From: Rhizobiaceae bacterium
GTDB taxonomy: Bacteria > Pseudomonadota > Alphaproteobacteria > Rhizobiales > Rhizobiaceae
Reading direction: 5' to 3'
NCBI GenBank assembly: GCA_029212415.1
Contig: JARGOF010000017.1
Span: 56,549 to 101,297 of the forward strand
DNA: 44,749 nt
Within the stretch, counting starts at the first letter, position 1, and each line of letters starts with the position of its first letter. A model generated the notes under the pieces. The model had not been told where the DNA came from and made no database searches. It was given only the letters and a program-made list of their open reading frames with translations. Shown here piece by piece: positions 16,110-25,242 of this stretch. A program made the position numbers and the translations under genes.

Positions 16110-18023
16110 CTATTCCTCAAACCAGAATGTGTCCGGGCGGTAAACGCCGAAAAAAGCAGATGGCGACCAGGAAAATATTCCAGTTTCCGGAAGGTTACGC
16201 AGTTTTCTGTTTACAACAACAGGCTGGATTGCCTCGCGGGCAACGCCGATTGAAAAAACCTCTTCAGAGTATATTTCGAGCATCTCCGACCAGATCGCTT
16301 CGCGCTCGACATTGTTGGTTGATTGTCTCCACGACTGGTAGAGTTCGAGCAGGCGTTGCGCGGAGGGCAAACTCGGTGCCTCCCCGGCCTTTCCGCCTGT
16401 CTCCGTATATTGTCCCCAAACCGGCCAGTTCGGCTGAGCGGAGGATACCGGGGCCAGTTCTTCGGGGTTTGATTCCGGCGTGGCCAGTCCGATATTCATG
16501 CCCTTGGATATGGTCATCATAGTCTGGCCGGTCAGGAACCTGCGACGATGAATGTCGCGCTGCAATGACCGGGTGAAAACCTTGATGCCCAACTCACCCC
16601 AATGATATCGAATGAGCTCTAGAGCATCAGTTTGTTCTGTGCTTTCACCGGCGCTTTCGACGATCAGTTCCATGGGGCGCCCATCCGGCAGCAACCGGGT
16701 TCCATAGCGATCTCTTTTCTGCAATCCCATCTCGTCCAGCATGTTGTTGGCGGCGGCCGCATCGTGCTGGGTCCAGTTTTTGACGTATTTTTCCTTGAAG
16801 AGCGGAGAAACGTCGAGCACGGTGTCGCCGCCTTCCTTGGCAAGGCCGAAAAACAATTGCTCGTTCAACTCATGCCGATCGAGACCCAAGGAAAGCGCAC
16901 GCCTGAACTGGACGTTCTGAAGCACCTCGCGCCATACCGGGTCGGCGACATTCATATTGGGATAAAGTGAAATCTGTGAGGCAACACCGCTCCGCCAAAG
17001 CAGCACCCTGTAGTTCTGATCCTTTTCGCCCTGCTTGAGAAACGTGTAATCGTCAAAGCTCAAATAGCGCGCCTGCAGATCGCTTTCACCTGATCCGGAT
17101 TTGGTCGGGACGATGTCCGTGGACCCCATGAGCAGCACAACCTCATCAAGATAGGGCAATTGCTGGCCGTTCGGGTCGACGCGGTGATAGTAGGGATTGC
17201 GGGTAAAGGAATACCGTTTGGATGGACCATCAGTGGTATTAAACCAGGGTTGCAGGGTCGGAAGTTCAGGATTTTCCTGTCTGTATTGCCGCCCTTTGAC
17301 CGTATGCATCGCAGACCAGTTGCGGTACTTCCCGTCCTCCACCATTTTGGCCAGTTTTACGGGATCCACATAGTTCTTGTGGAACTGCTTCATATAATGA
17401 GACGGCTGATAAATATAGGCGGGGGAAGGACCAGCCAGGCCCAGTGTGAATGCCGGGTTTGGTGTATTCCAGGTGTAGCGGATGGTCTGGTCATCGATAA
17501 CTTCGAAAACGGGTGGTTCGCCGTCGGACAGCAGAATTTGTGGTATGCCCTTGCCTGTCAGCTCCTGATCATTGGCCACATCCTCCCAATAATAGCGAAA
17601 ATCCTCCGCCGTAAATGGGTGTCCATCGGACCATTTGTGCCCCTTGCGCAAACGCAGGGTGAAAATCCGGCCTTCCTCGACGTCAAAGCTCTCCAGAATA
17701 TCCGGTTTGAGCTCAAATTTCTCATTGAATCCAACAAGCCGCGCATAACCGTAAACTGTCATCATACGGATATCCTTGGACTTGCCCAGGAGCATCCGCA
17801 TGGAGCAACAATAGTTGCCAATGCTTTTGCCGCTCTTTTCAAAATCCAGAACCAGTGGCTGATCCGGCAAACGTTCCGACATGGGGGGAAGTTCACCCGA
17901 TTCAACCAGCGGCGCCAGGACCGGTGGTTCCTTGAGCGTCCCGATGGCATTGCCCGCAACGGCGGAAAATGAATAGACAAGCGCTCCAAACAAAAATGCA
18001 CTGATGCGTTTCTTCGTGGTCAT
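16110..18023 (-). CDS. ABC transporter substrate-binding protein, family 5
   Basis: A 637-residue periplasmic binding protein of the SBP_bac_5 (oligopeptide/nickel) family. An N-terminal signal peptide of about 24 residues (basic MTTKKR, then a hydrophobic core) precedes a proline-rich start LAPLVESGELPPMSERLPD. Family features include LRKGHKWSDGHPFTAEDFRYYW and LDRHELNEQLFFG. The length and opening resemble the subgroup that contains AgpA, the alpha-galactoside-binding protein of Sinorhizobium, so an oligosaccharide is as likely a ligand as a peptide. That comparison is from memory. The start overlaps the ATPase stop as ATGA. Confidence 0.88.
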   Translation of the reverse strand: MTTKKRISAFLFGALVYSFSAVAGNAIGTLKEPPVLAPLVESGELPPMSERLPDQPLVLDFEKSGKSIGNYCCSMRMLLGKSKDIRMMTVYGYARLVGFNEKFELKPDILESFDVEEGRIFTLRLRKGHKWSDGHPFTAEDFRYYWEDVANDQELTGKGIPQILLSDGEPPVFEVIDDQTIRYTWNTPNPAFTLGLAGPSPAYIYQPSHYMKQFHKNYVDPVKLAKMVEDGKYRNWSAMHTVKGRQYRQENPELPTLQPWFNTTDGPSKRYSFTRNPYYHRVDPNGQQLPYLDEVVLLMGSTDIVPTKSGSGESDLQARYLSFDDYTFLKQGEKDQNYRVLLWRSGVASQISLYPNMNVADPVWREVLQNVQFRRALSLGLDRHELNEQLFFGLAKEGGDTVLDVSPLFKEKYVKNWTQHDAAAANNMLDEMGLQKRDRYGTRLLPDGRPMELIVESAGESTEQTDALELIRYHWGELGIKVFTRSLQRDIHRRRFLTGQTMMTISKGMNIGLATPESNPEELAPVSSAQPNWPVWGQYTETGGKAGEAPSLPSAQRLLELYQSWRQSTNNVEREAIWSEMLEIYSEEVFSIGVAREAIQPVVVNRKLRNLPETGIFSWSPSAFFGVYRPDTFWFEE

Positions 18024-19921
18024 GCTACCAGCCTCTTCGTATCGCTGCCCGGCCGAACAAGAACATGGTGATCCTTGCCGATTTCCAACATTTCCATAGC
18101 GGCACCCGGACCCTCAGGAACAAATCTTCTGTCCCATTTTTCGTCCGATCTGCTCGTCAGAATGTTTGTCTGGCCAAGCGCAAGTTGATGCGTCAAATCA
18201 ATCGTGGGAATGGATTGCAACAGGTTTTGTGTATAGGGATGAATCGGATCGCGAAACAAAACCTCTCCGGGTGCAATTTCCACGATGCGTCCAGCCTGCA
18301 TAACGGCAACGCGATCAGCCACATAATTGACCACGGCAAGATTGTGAGAGATGAAAATCGTCGTCAGGTTCAGCTCGCTCTGCAGGCGTATCAGCAAATT
18401 GAGTATTTGTGCCTGAACCGAAACATCCAGTGCAGAAACCGGTTCATCACAGATCAACAAATCAGGATCGAGCGCCAAAGCACGGGCAATGCCAATGCGT
18501 TGGCGCTGGCCACCTGAAAAACTGTGCGGATAGCGATTGAGAAATGTTTGCGACAAACCAACCATGTCCATCAATTCGCGTGCACGCTCCTTGCGCCACT
18601 GGGCGTTTCCGATGGCGTGGATTTCCAGCGGTTCCGACAGAATATTCATCACTGTGGAACGGGGTGACAATGAGGAGAACGGATCCTGGAAAACCATTTG
18701 AATTTTTCGACGCAGATCGAACAGCTCGCGTCCCCGGACCTTGGCCAGATCCACTTCGTTCTTGCCATCGTTGAAGCAGATCGATCCCTCCGTGGGTGTC
18801 AGTGCACGGCTGATGATTTTGCTCAATGTTGTCTTGCCGCAACCACTCTCACCAACCAGACCGAAACATTCGCCATAGCGAACTGAAAAGCTGACATTAT
18901 CAACGGCAATGACCCGGTCAGACTTTGAACTGAAAAGACGGCTGCCCTTTTTGGATTCAAAACTCATCGACAGATTGTTGACATCAAGAACCGTTTCGCC
19001 GGGCTCGTGACGACGAAGCTCGGCATTTTCCTTGAAGGCGGCAGGCAACGGCTGGGTCACCTCGCGCAAGGACACCAGACGTTCGCCCGGCTGCATGTCC
19101 AACTTCGGGACTGCGGCCAAAAGAGCTTTCAAGTAGGGGTGTTGCGGCCGGTGAAAAATGTCCTCCAGGCCGCCCGCTTCCATCAATGTACCGTGATAAA
19201 GCACCAGAATTTCATCAGCCATATTGGCAACAACACCCAGATCATGGGTGATCAGCAGCAAAGACATGCCCAGCTTCTTCTGAACATCCTTCAAGACCGC
19301 AAGAACCTGGGCCTGTACCGTTACATCAAGCGCGGTGGTCGGCTCATCGGCAATCAACAGCGCGGGATTGCACACAAGCGCCATGGCGATCATGGCACGC
19401 TGGCGCAGCCCGCCGGAAAGCTCCATCGAATACATATTGTAGGCACGCGCGGGGTCAGGAAAGCCGACAAGTTCCAGCATTTGCTGTGTCAGTTCCCGGC
19501 ACTCTTTGCGACTGACATCGCGATGCAGGTCCAGCGCCTCATCAATCTGATTGCCAATCGTGTGAACCGGGGAAAGCGATGTCATCGGCTCCTGGAAAAT
19601 GATGGAAATCCGACCGCCACGAATTTGCCGCATGGCGCGCGCATCCCGCGACAGCTGCACAATGTCGACAGGCTCTCCACCGCTCAATGGGTCATAAAAA
19701 TTGATCGATCCACCGGTGATTTCGGCAACGTCAGGCAGAATCCCCATGATGGTCTGAGCGATTATGGATTTTCCTGAACCGGATTCACCGACCAGGGCAA
19801 CTGTTTTGCCCTTTGGAATACGAAAGCTGATGCCCTTGACAACGTCCGATTGATGTTCCCCTACACCGATTGCAACCCGCAAGCCCTCAACCCGCAGAAT
19901 ATCAGAACCATTTTCACTCAT
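18020..19921 (-). CDS. ABC transporter ATP-binding protein, fused double ATPase
   Basis: A 633-residue cytoplasmic protein with two complete ATPase domains in tandem, equal to DppD and DppF joined, as in YejF. Domain 1 has Walker A GESGSGKS (residues 45-52), signature LSGGLRQR and Walker [13 protein letters not shown]. Domain 2 has Walker [10 protein letters not shown], signature FSGGQRQR and Walker [13 protein letters not shown]. Between them is the oligopeptide-type C-terminal extension [12 protein letters not shown]. It energises import through the two permeases encoded downstream. It is the first gene of the operon; the 97-base gap upstream must hold the promoter, and a TTGGGC ... TATAGT pair with an 18-base spacer is a weak candidate on the minus strand. 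Confidence 0.93.
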   Translation of the reverse strand: MSENGSDILRVEGLRVAIGVGEHQSDVVKGISFRIPKGKTVALVGESGSGKSIIAQTIMGILPDVAEITGGSINFYDPLSGGEPVDIVQLSRDARAMRQIRGGRISIIFQEPMTSLSPVHTIGNQIDEALDLHRDVSRKECRELTQQMLELVGFPDPARAYNMYSMELSGGLRQRAMIAMALVCNPALLIADEPTTALDVTVQAQVLAVLKDVQKKLGMSLLLITHDLGVVANMADEILVLYHGTLMEAGGLEDIFHRPQHPYLKALLAAVPKLDMQPGERLVSLREVTQPLPAAFKENAELRRHEPGETVLDVNNLSMSFESKKGSRLFSSKSDRVIAVDNVSFSVRYGECFGLVGESGCGKTTLSKIISRALTPTEGSICFNDGKNEVDLAKVRGRELFDLRRKIQMVFQDPFSSLSPRSTVMNILSEPLEIHAIGNAQWRKERARELMDMVGLSQTFLNRYPHSFSGGQRQRIGIARALALDPDLLICDEPVSALDVSVQAQILNLLIRLQSELNLTTIFISHNLAVVNYVADRVAVMQAGRIVEIAPGEVLFRDPIHPYTQNLLQSIPTIDLTHQLALGQTNILTSRSDEKWDRRFVPEGPGAAMEMLEIGKDHHVLVRPGSDTKRLVA

Positions 19922-20018
19922 CGAACAGATTTTCCCCTAGAACTCAGCGATCAGGCCACTATATTGTTTTTTTTACCATTCGCCCAACTCACAGCAATGT
20001 GAACATACTTGCAGTATT

Positions 20019-20633
20019 TTACACTGCTGCCAATGACCCTTTTGACCAAAGATAGATCTTATCTTGGGAAATCTCCTCGACAAGCGCCTTTTCCCGGTCA
20101 CGGGCGCCCAATAAAATCAGGCAAAGCCTAATAATGCCCGTATGGGTCACTATGACTGTCGGTGCATGAAGGCTTTCAAGAAATGCCAGCAAGGAAGGAA
20201 CGCGCGCAGCAAAGCTCTCTCCGTTCCGGGGATGGAAGTTCCAGCGGTCAGCTTTGCGCCTGCGCCTTTCATCGGGGAAATTCTTCTTGACTTCCAAGGT
20301 CGTCAAACCTTCCCAACGGCCAAAGGATAACTCCTTCAAGCGCGGTTCGATGACAATATCGCCGAGTGGATGCGCCAAACGTTGCGTTATGATCCCAGCT
20401 GTTTGCCGAGCGCGCAGCAGTGGCGATGCAAATATCTGAAGCTCGTGTGTTGCCAGATGTCCTGCAGCGACACGTTCAAACATGGTTTGTGAAAGCACTT
20501 CTGCCTGTGCTTTGCCCGTGTCATTCAGCGCAATATCGCTGTCACCCTGAAATCGTCCGTGCAGGTTCCAGTCCGTCTGACCGTGACGTATCAGATACAG
20601 ATCGGGTAAATCACCCGGGTTGAAATCAGTCAT
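20019..20633 (-). CDS. Histidine phosphatase (phosphoglycerate mutase-like) family protein
   Basis: A 204-residue cytoplasmic phosphatase or mutase of the histidine phosphatase superfamily. The catalytic motif LIRHGQTDWN includes H17, the residue that carries the phosphate; LKELSFGRWEGLT holds the conserved acidic site and VTHTGIIRL the second histidine. The family includes phosphoglycerate mutase, alpha-ribazole phosphatase and broad sugar-phosphate phosphatases, and the sequence does not say which. Its start overlaps the end of the UDP-glucuronate epimerase gene by eight bases, which suggests co-expression and perhaps a sugar-phosphate substrate. Confidence 0.87.
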   Translation of the reverse strand: MTDFNPGDLPDLYLIRHGQTDWNLHGRFQGDSDIALNDTGKAQAEVLSQTMFERVAAGHLATHELQIFASPLLRARQTAGIITQRLAHPLGDIVIEPRLKELSFGRWEGLTTLEVKKNFPDERRRRKADRWNFHPRNGESFAARVPSLLAFLESLHAPTVIVTHTGIIRLCLILLGARDREKALVEEISQDKIYLWSKGSLAAV

Positions 20634-21654
20634 CTATGGAATGATACATATCATACCATTCGACGAAGGCTGCGAGACCTTCTTCCAACGGTGTATGCAC
20701 CTTGAAATCAAAATCCCGCGCAAGCGAGTCCGTATCTGCGTAGGTCTCGTAAACATCACCCGCCTGCATCGGCAAAAATTCCTTGATTGCTTTTTGTCCC
20801 AGCAAATTTTCTAGGGTTTCGATCATCCGCATCAATTCAACAGGTTCCGAATTGCCAATATTGTAGAGTCTGTAGAGTGGCGCGATTTGCTGTTGTTTAT
20901 CGGCTGAGTCCGAATCGGATTTTCTGACGGGCGGTGAAAGCAGGACCTTGATGACCCCCTCGGCAATATCATCGATATAGGTAAAGTCACGTCGCAGGGC
21001 GCCGTTGTTGAAAACCCGGATCGGCTGACCGTTGCGAATGGCTTTGGTAAAGAGATAGGCGGCCATGTCCGGGCGCCCCCAGGGACCGTAAACGGTAAAA
21101 AACCGAAGCCCTGTCACCGGCATGTTCCAGATATGGCTATAGGCATGCGCCATCAACTCGTTGGATTTTTTGGTGGCGGCATAAAGACTGATGGGATTAT
21201 CGACGTTCTGTTCGGTGCTATAGGGAACATCGGGGCTATTGCCATAGACCGAACTCGAACTGGCATAGACCAGATGTTCTACGCCATGGTTGCGACAGCC
21301 TTCGAGGATATTCAAAAAACCGGTTATATTGCTGTCTATATAGGCGTGCGGATTCTCCAGCGAATAGCGCACACCCGGCTGTGCAGCCAGATTGACGACA
21401 TGCGTTGGCTTGATCGCTTGGAAAATGGCTTCCATTGCATCTTTGTCGGCCAGATCGGCCCGCTCAAAGGTGAAATTGCTGCGGACAGTCAATTGCGCCA
21501 GTCGGGCTTTTTTCAATGAGACGTCATAATAGGCGTTCATATTGTCGATGCCGACGACCTGGTATCCCAGATCGAGAAGTCGGCGTGCAACGTGAAAGCC
21601 TATAAAGCCCGCTGCCCCGGTCACGATAATCGGGGCCTGTATCTGTACTGCCAT
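20626..21654 (-). CDS. UDP-glucuronate 4-epimerase-like NAD-dependent epimerase
   Basis: A 342-residue short-chain dehydrogenase-type sugar nucleotide epimerase. The NAD-binding motif GAAGFIG and the catalytic pair Y158/K162 in LYAATKKSNE are present, with the preceding SSSSVYG strand. RYSLENPHAYIDSNITGFLN and VYGPWGRPDMA are typical of UDP-glucuronate 4-epimerases (LpsL, CapI type), which interconvert UDP-glucuronate and UDP-galacturonate for lipopolysaccharide and capsule. The UDP-glucose dehydrogenase that makes its substrate is encoded divergently 161 bases away, strongly supporting this role. The exact epimer product is inferred from that context. Confidence 0.88.
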   Translation of the reverse strand: MAVQIQAPIIVTGAAGFIGFHVARRLLDLGYQVVGIDNMNAYYDVSLKKARLAQLTVRSNFTFERADLADKDAMEAIFQAIKPTHVVNLAAQPGVRYSLENPHAYIDSNITGFLNILEGCRNHGVEHLVYASSSSVYGNSPDVPYSTEQNVDNPISLYAATKKSNELMAHAYSHIWNMPVTGLRFFTVYGPWGRPDMAAYLFTKAIRNGQPIRVFNNGALRRDFTYIDDIAEGVIKVLLSPPVRKSDSDSADKQQQIAPLYRLYNIGNSEPVELMRMIETLENLLGQKAIKEFLPMQAGDVYETYADTDSLARDFDFKVHTPLEEGLAAFVEWYDMYHSIDD

Positions 21655-21815
21655 TTTTGTAAAGCTCGCCGTATTGGGTGTTCAGATTGACACAATGTGG
21701 TATGGCATTTTTTTGTGAAGTGTTTATACCCGCTCAGACCCTAATTGAAAACGCTGGTATTTGTCGAATGTCAAACTGGTGCATTCTTCCAGCAGGTTAA
21801 CTTCGTGAGGCTGTT
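21655..21815. promoter_or_regulatory. Divergent promoter region, epimerase / UDP-glucose dehydrogenase
   Basis: The 161 bases between the two start codons must hold both promoters. A plus-strand TTGACA is present at 21687-21692 and an A/T-rich run follows it, but no well spaced -10 box is obvious. Shared control of the two sugar-nucleotide genes is suggested by the arrangement only. Confidence 0.4.
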
Positions 21816-23144
21816 TTGATCATAACGATTATTGGGACCGGCTATGTCGGTATTGTAACGGGTGCATGCCTTTCGGAGTTCGGGTTTGACGTTACCTGTG
21901 TGGATAACAATCCAGAAAAAATTGCATTGCTGAAGAACAATGTCAGTCCCATTTACGAACCGGGCCTTGAGCAATTGATACGTTCAAATGCCAATATGGG
22001 ACGTTTGCACTTTGAAAGCGATGTATCACGCTGCGTTCCGCAGTCTGATGTCGTTTTTCTGGCCGTCGGCACGCCTTCCGCCGCAAATGGCGAAGATGTT
22101 GATCTGTCTTACGTTTTCAAGGCTGTCGAAGATATCGCACCGCATTTGAAAAATGGGGCGGTCGTCGTCATCAAATGCACGGTTGTACCGGGAACCTCAC
22201 AAAAAATCAGAGATCTGATCAGCAAACTCCGCCCGGATCTCGATTTTTCCGTCGTCAGCAATCCGGAATTTCTGCGCGAAGGGTCCGCAATTCAGGATTT
22301 CATGCGCCCGGACCGTGTTGTCATTGGTATCCATGACGAGCGCGGACGCAATGTGACGGCCCAGCTCTATCGACCGTTGAGCCTGCAGGAAACACCCATT
22401 TCCTTTGTCTCGAATGTCGGTGCCGAACTGAGCAAATATGCAGCCAATGCATTTCTCGCGATGAAAATCAGCTTCATCAACGAGATCGCCGATCTTTGCG
22501 AGAAGGTTGATGGCAACATCATCGAGGTCTCGGAAATTATTGGGCTCGATGATCGTATCGGTGACAAATTTTTGCGTGCAGGCCCCGGCTTCGGTGGCTC
22601 CTGTTTCCCCAAGGACACACGTGCGCTCGCCGCTTTTGCCCGCAGCGTCAATGCGCCCCAGGCGCTTGTCGAGGCGACAATTCAGGTCAATGAAGATCGC
22701 AAACTAGACATGGCAGCCCGTGTGCTCGCCGCGATCGGCAATCCGACAGGAAAAACCGTTGCTGTCCTCGGTGTGGCGTTCAAGCCGGATACGGATGACA
22801 TTCGCGAATCTCCGGCACTGCCGGTTTTGGATACGCTGATCAAAAATGGTGTGAAGGTTCGCGCATTCGATCCAAAGGCAATGGAAGCGGCCGCCGTGCA
22901 TTACCCCGACGTGGTCTGGGTCGACGACCCCTATGAGGCCGTCATCGGCGCGCATGCCGTTGTGATCATGACTGAATGGAATGTCCTGCGGGCGCTCGAA
23001 CTTGACCGCCTGCGTGATGCGATGGCCTATCCTTTGATGATTGACCTGCGCAATGTTCACAAGCGCAAGGAGCCAACACGGCACGGCTTTACCTACATGA
23101 GCGTCGGCCGCGATCGGGCAAAACCCACATCCGTTGCCGAATAG
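21816..23144 (+). CDS. UDP-glucose 6-dehydrogenase
   Basis: A 442-residue cytoplasmic enzyme that oxidises UDP-glucose twice to UDP-glucuronate with NAD. The N-terminal Rossmann motif GTGYVG is at residues 7-12, the substrate loop NPEFLREGSA near 149-157, and the catalytic cysteine C263 in GPGFGGSCFPKD. Length and domain order (NAD domain, dimer helix, UDP-binding domain) match the family. The start is TTG with a GTGAGG site five bases upstream; the encoded N-terminus IITIIGTGYVG begins exactly where the family begins. Its product feeds the divergent epimerase. Confidence 0.95.
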   Translation: MIITIIGTGYVGIVTGACLSEFGFDVTCVDNNPEKIALLKNNVSPIYEPGLEQLIRSNANMGRLHFESDVSRCVPQSDVVFLAVGTPSAANGEDVDLSYVFKAVEDIAPHLKNGAVVVIKCTVVPGTSQKIRDLISKLRPDLDFSVVSNPEFLREGSAIQDFMRPDRVVIGIHDERGRNVTAQLYRPLSLQETPISFVSNVGAELSKYAANAFLAMKISFINEIADLCEKVDGNIIEVSEIIGLDDRIGDKFLRAGPGFGGSCFPKDTRALAAFARSVNAPQALVEATIQVNEDRKLDMAARVLAAIGNPTGKTVAVLGVAFKPDTDDIRESPALPVLDTLIKNGVKVRAFDPKAMEAAAVHYPDVVWVDDPYEAVIGAHAVVIMTEWNVLRALELDRLRDAMAYPLMIDLRNVHKRKEPTRHGFTYMSVGRDRAKPTSVAE

Positions 23145-23245
23145 CGGTTCTGCGCTGATAAAGTATCGCCAAACCACGGTCAGACTGCTCTCTGGACAAC
23201 CAACGAAAACGCAAAGTTCCCACCTGCTTTTGTCACTTTGATCCA

Positions 23246-23270
23246 TTGACAACATACCCGGTAGTATGTT
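23246..23270. promoter_or_regulatory. Perfect inverted repeat overlapping a -35 box, likely TetR operator
   Basis: AACATAC (23251-23257) and GTATGTT (23264-23270) are exact complements separated by six bases. A consensus -35 hexamer TTGACA (23246-23251) shares its last base with the left arm, so a bound dimer would block RNA polymerase. The site is 80 bases before the TetR start codon. TetR repressors usually bind such sites and control their own operon; binding here is inference. Confidence 0.6.
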
Positions 23271-23349
23271 CCTCTCGCTTCGGGAAGAAGACTGCTGGCG
23301 CTGACATTTCAATGTTACAATTGAAGTCGGTGCAGCACGCGGGAGGTCG

Positions 23350-24009
23350 ATGCAGCGAATGTCAGTTTCGGCGACAGTGAATCCGGCACGTCACGGGCAA
23401 GAGGAAATCCTCGATGCCGCGGCACAGTGTTTCATGGATCGCGGCTATGCTGCCACCAGCATTGATGATGTTGCGCGCAATCTGGGTGCGACAAAGGGGC
23501 GGATCTACCACCACTACAGGTCCAAGGCTGATTTGTTCTTCGCCGTTTATCGGCAAGGCATGCAGATGAATTTTGATGCGATTGCTCCGCTTGCCGAACA
23601 GAAGATCGGCATTGTGGAGAAATTGCGCGCCATGACCAAGACACATACATTGGCGATGATCCGCACGCAGCCCTATCAGCGCTGTGTATGGGAAGGCGTT
23701 GAGCTCTTGCTGCGCGGCTCGACAACACCCCAGCAACGCGATGCGCTGGTCGAATTGCACAAAATGCGCACCGATTATGCAAACATATTTCGTGACGTGC
23801 TGGAACAGGCCAAACTGGAAGGCATTGCGCATTATCAAAGCTCCAGCATCACTTTGCATCTCATGTTCATGTCTTTGAATTCACCTCTCTTCTGGTTTCA
23901 GCCCAGTCACGGAGTCGATGAAAAGACCATTGATGGAATTGCCAGCCAATGCACCGTTTTTGCTTTGCGTGGCCTTGGATTGAAAGAGGAATTGATCGCC
24001 GATGTCTGA
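23350..24009 (+). CDS. TetR-family transcriptional regulator
   Basis: A 219-residue repressor-like protein. The N-terminal TetR helix-turn-helix spans about residues 18-62, with TSIDDVARNLGATKGRIYHHY as its core (split by eye) and a conserved KADLFFAVY end. The C-terminal ligand domain is all-helical and unlike others I can name. A GGGAGG ribosome site fixes the ATG at 23350. It overlaps the following acyl-CoA dehydrogenase by eight bases and so heads the catabolic operon; the ligand may be a CoA thioester of the pathway, as in FadR/PsrA-type TetR regulators. That last point is inference. Confidence 0.92.
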   Translation: MQRMSVSATVNPARHGQEEILDAAAQCFMDRGYAATSIDDVARNLGATKGRIYHHYRSKADLFFAVYRQGMQMNFDAIAPLAEQKIGIVEKLRAMTKTHTLAMIRTQPYQRCVWEGVELLLRGSTTPQQRDALVELHKMRTDYANIFRDVLEQAKLEGIAHYQSSSITLHLMFMSLNSPLFWFQPSHGVDEKTIDGIASQCTVFALRGLGLKEELIADV

Positions 24010-25240
24010 CATGAATTTGGGAATTACAGAAAAACTGCAACCGCTCCTCGACGCCGTCCGCACCATGGTCCGTGATGATATATTGCCATTGGAAGAGGAA
24101 TACCTTGCCGAAGTAGACAAGGGAGACCGCTGGGAATACACGGCGCGCCAGGTGGAAATTCGTGAAGGCCTGAAGGCAAAGGCGCGTGAAAACGGTCTGT
24201 GGAATTTCTGGCTGACCGGGTCTGACAAAGGCTACGGATTGACCACAGTTGAATATGCCTACCTGGCCGAAGAAATGGGCAAGGCGCATCTGGGACCCGA
24301 GGTTTTCAATTGCTCTGCCCCGGATACCGGCAATATGGAGGTGTTTGAACGTTACTGCTCCGAGGAGCAGAAAGATCGTTGGCTGACGCCCTTGCTGAAC
24401 GGCGAAATTCGCTCCGCCTACCTGATGACAGAACCCGATGTGGCTTCGTCCGATGCCACCAATATCTCCATGTCGTGCAAACGCGAGGGCGACGAATACG
24501 TTCTCAATGGCGAAAAATGGTGGTCGTCAGGCGCCGGTGATCCGCGCTGCAAGATCTATATCGTCATGGTGAAGACCGGCGATGAGAATACCCCCAAACA
24601 CCAACGGCATTCGATGGTTCTCGTTCCTGCCGAAACGCCCGGGGTGGAAAAACTGCGTGCGATGCAGGTTTACGGGCATGATGATGCACCCCACGGACAT
24701 TTCCATATTCGCTTCAAGGATGTGCGGGTTCCTGCAGAAAACCTGATCCTCGGTGAAGGTCGCGGATTTGAAGTTTCACAGGGCCGGCTTGGGCCTGGCC
24801 GTATCCATCACTGCATGCGCGCCATCGGTCAGGCCGAACATGCGCTTGAGCTGATGTGTCAACGATCCCTGCGGCGCGAAGCCTTCGGCAAGCCCCTTGC
24901 ACAATTGGGCGCCAATTATGACATCATTGCGCAATGCCGGATGGACATAGAAATGGCCAGACTGTTGTGCCTGAAAGCTGCATGGATGATGGATCAGGGC
25001 GATGCCAAGGCAGCGGCCCCGTGGATCAGTCAGATCAAGGTCGTGGCACCGCTTGTCGCCTTGAAGGTCACAGATGAGGCGGTGCAGATGTTTGGCGCCC
25101 AGGGCATTTCACAGGATACACCGCTTGCCCGTGCCTGGACCTCCTTGCGCACCCTGCGCCTTGCCGACGGTCCCGATGCCGTCCACCGCAGGCAGGTTGC
25201 CCGCAACGAACTACGCAAATACACACAGGAGCGGGTTTGA
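24002..25240 (+). CDS. Acyl-CoA dehydrogenase, ACAD10/11-like
   Basis: A 412-residue flavoenzyme that forms a 2,3-double bond in an acyl-CoA. The FAD/substrate loop YLMTEPDVASSDATNI and the GGKWWSSGAG-like stretch EKWWSSGAGDPRCK are present, and near the C-terminus LRLADGPDAVHRR occupies the place where classical enzymes carry the catalytic YEGT glutamate, with aspartate instead. The ADGPDxVH form is typical of the ACAD10/11-like subgroup, whose members act on longer, branched or hydroxylated acyl-CoAs. It is the first enzyme gene after the regulator and overlaps the next gene region with an AGGAG site at its end. Confidence 0.9.
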   Translation: MSDMNLGITEKLQPLLDAVRTMVRDDILPLEEEYLAEVDKGDRWEYTARQVEIREGLKAKARENGLWNFWLTGSDKGYGLTTVEYAYLAEEMGKAHLGPEVFNCSAPDTGNMEVFERYCSEEQKDRWLTPLLNGEIRSAYLMTEPDVASSDATNISMSCKREGDEYVLNGEKWWSSGAGDPRCKIYIVMVKTGDENTPKHQRHSMVLVPAETPGVEKLRAMQVYGHDDAPHGHFHIRFKDVRVPAENLILGEGRGFEVSQGRLGPGRIHHCMRAIGQAEHALELMCQRSLRREAFGKPLAQLGANYDIIAQCRMDIEMARLLCLKAAWMMDQGDAKAAAPWISQIKVVAPLVALKVTDEAVQMFGAQGISQDTPLARAWTSLRTLRLADGPDAVHRRQVARNELRKYTQERV

Positions 25241-25242
25241 CC

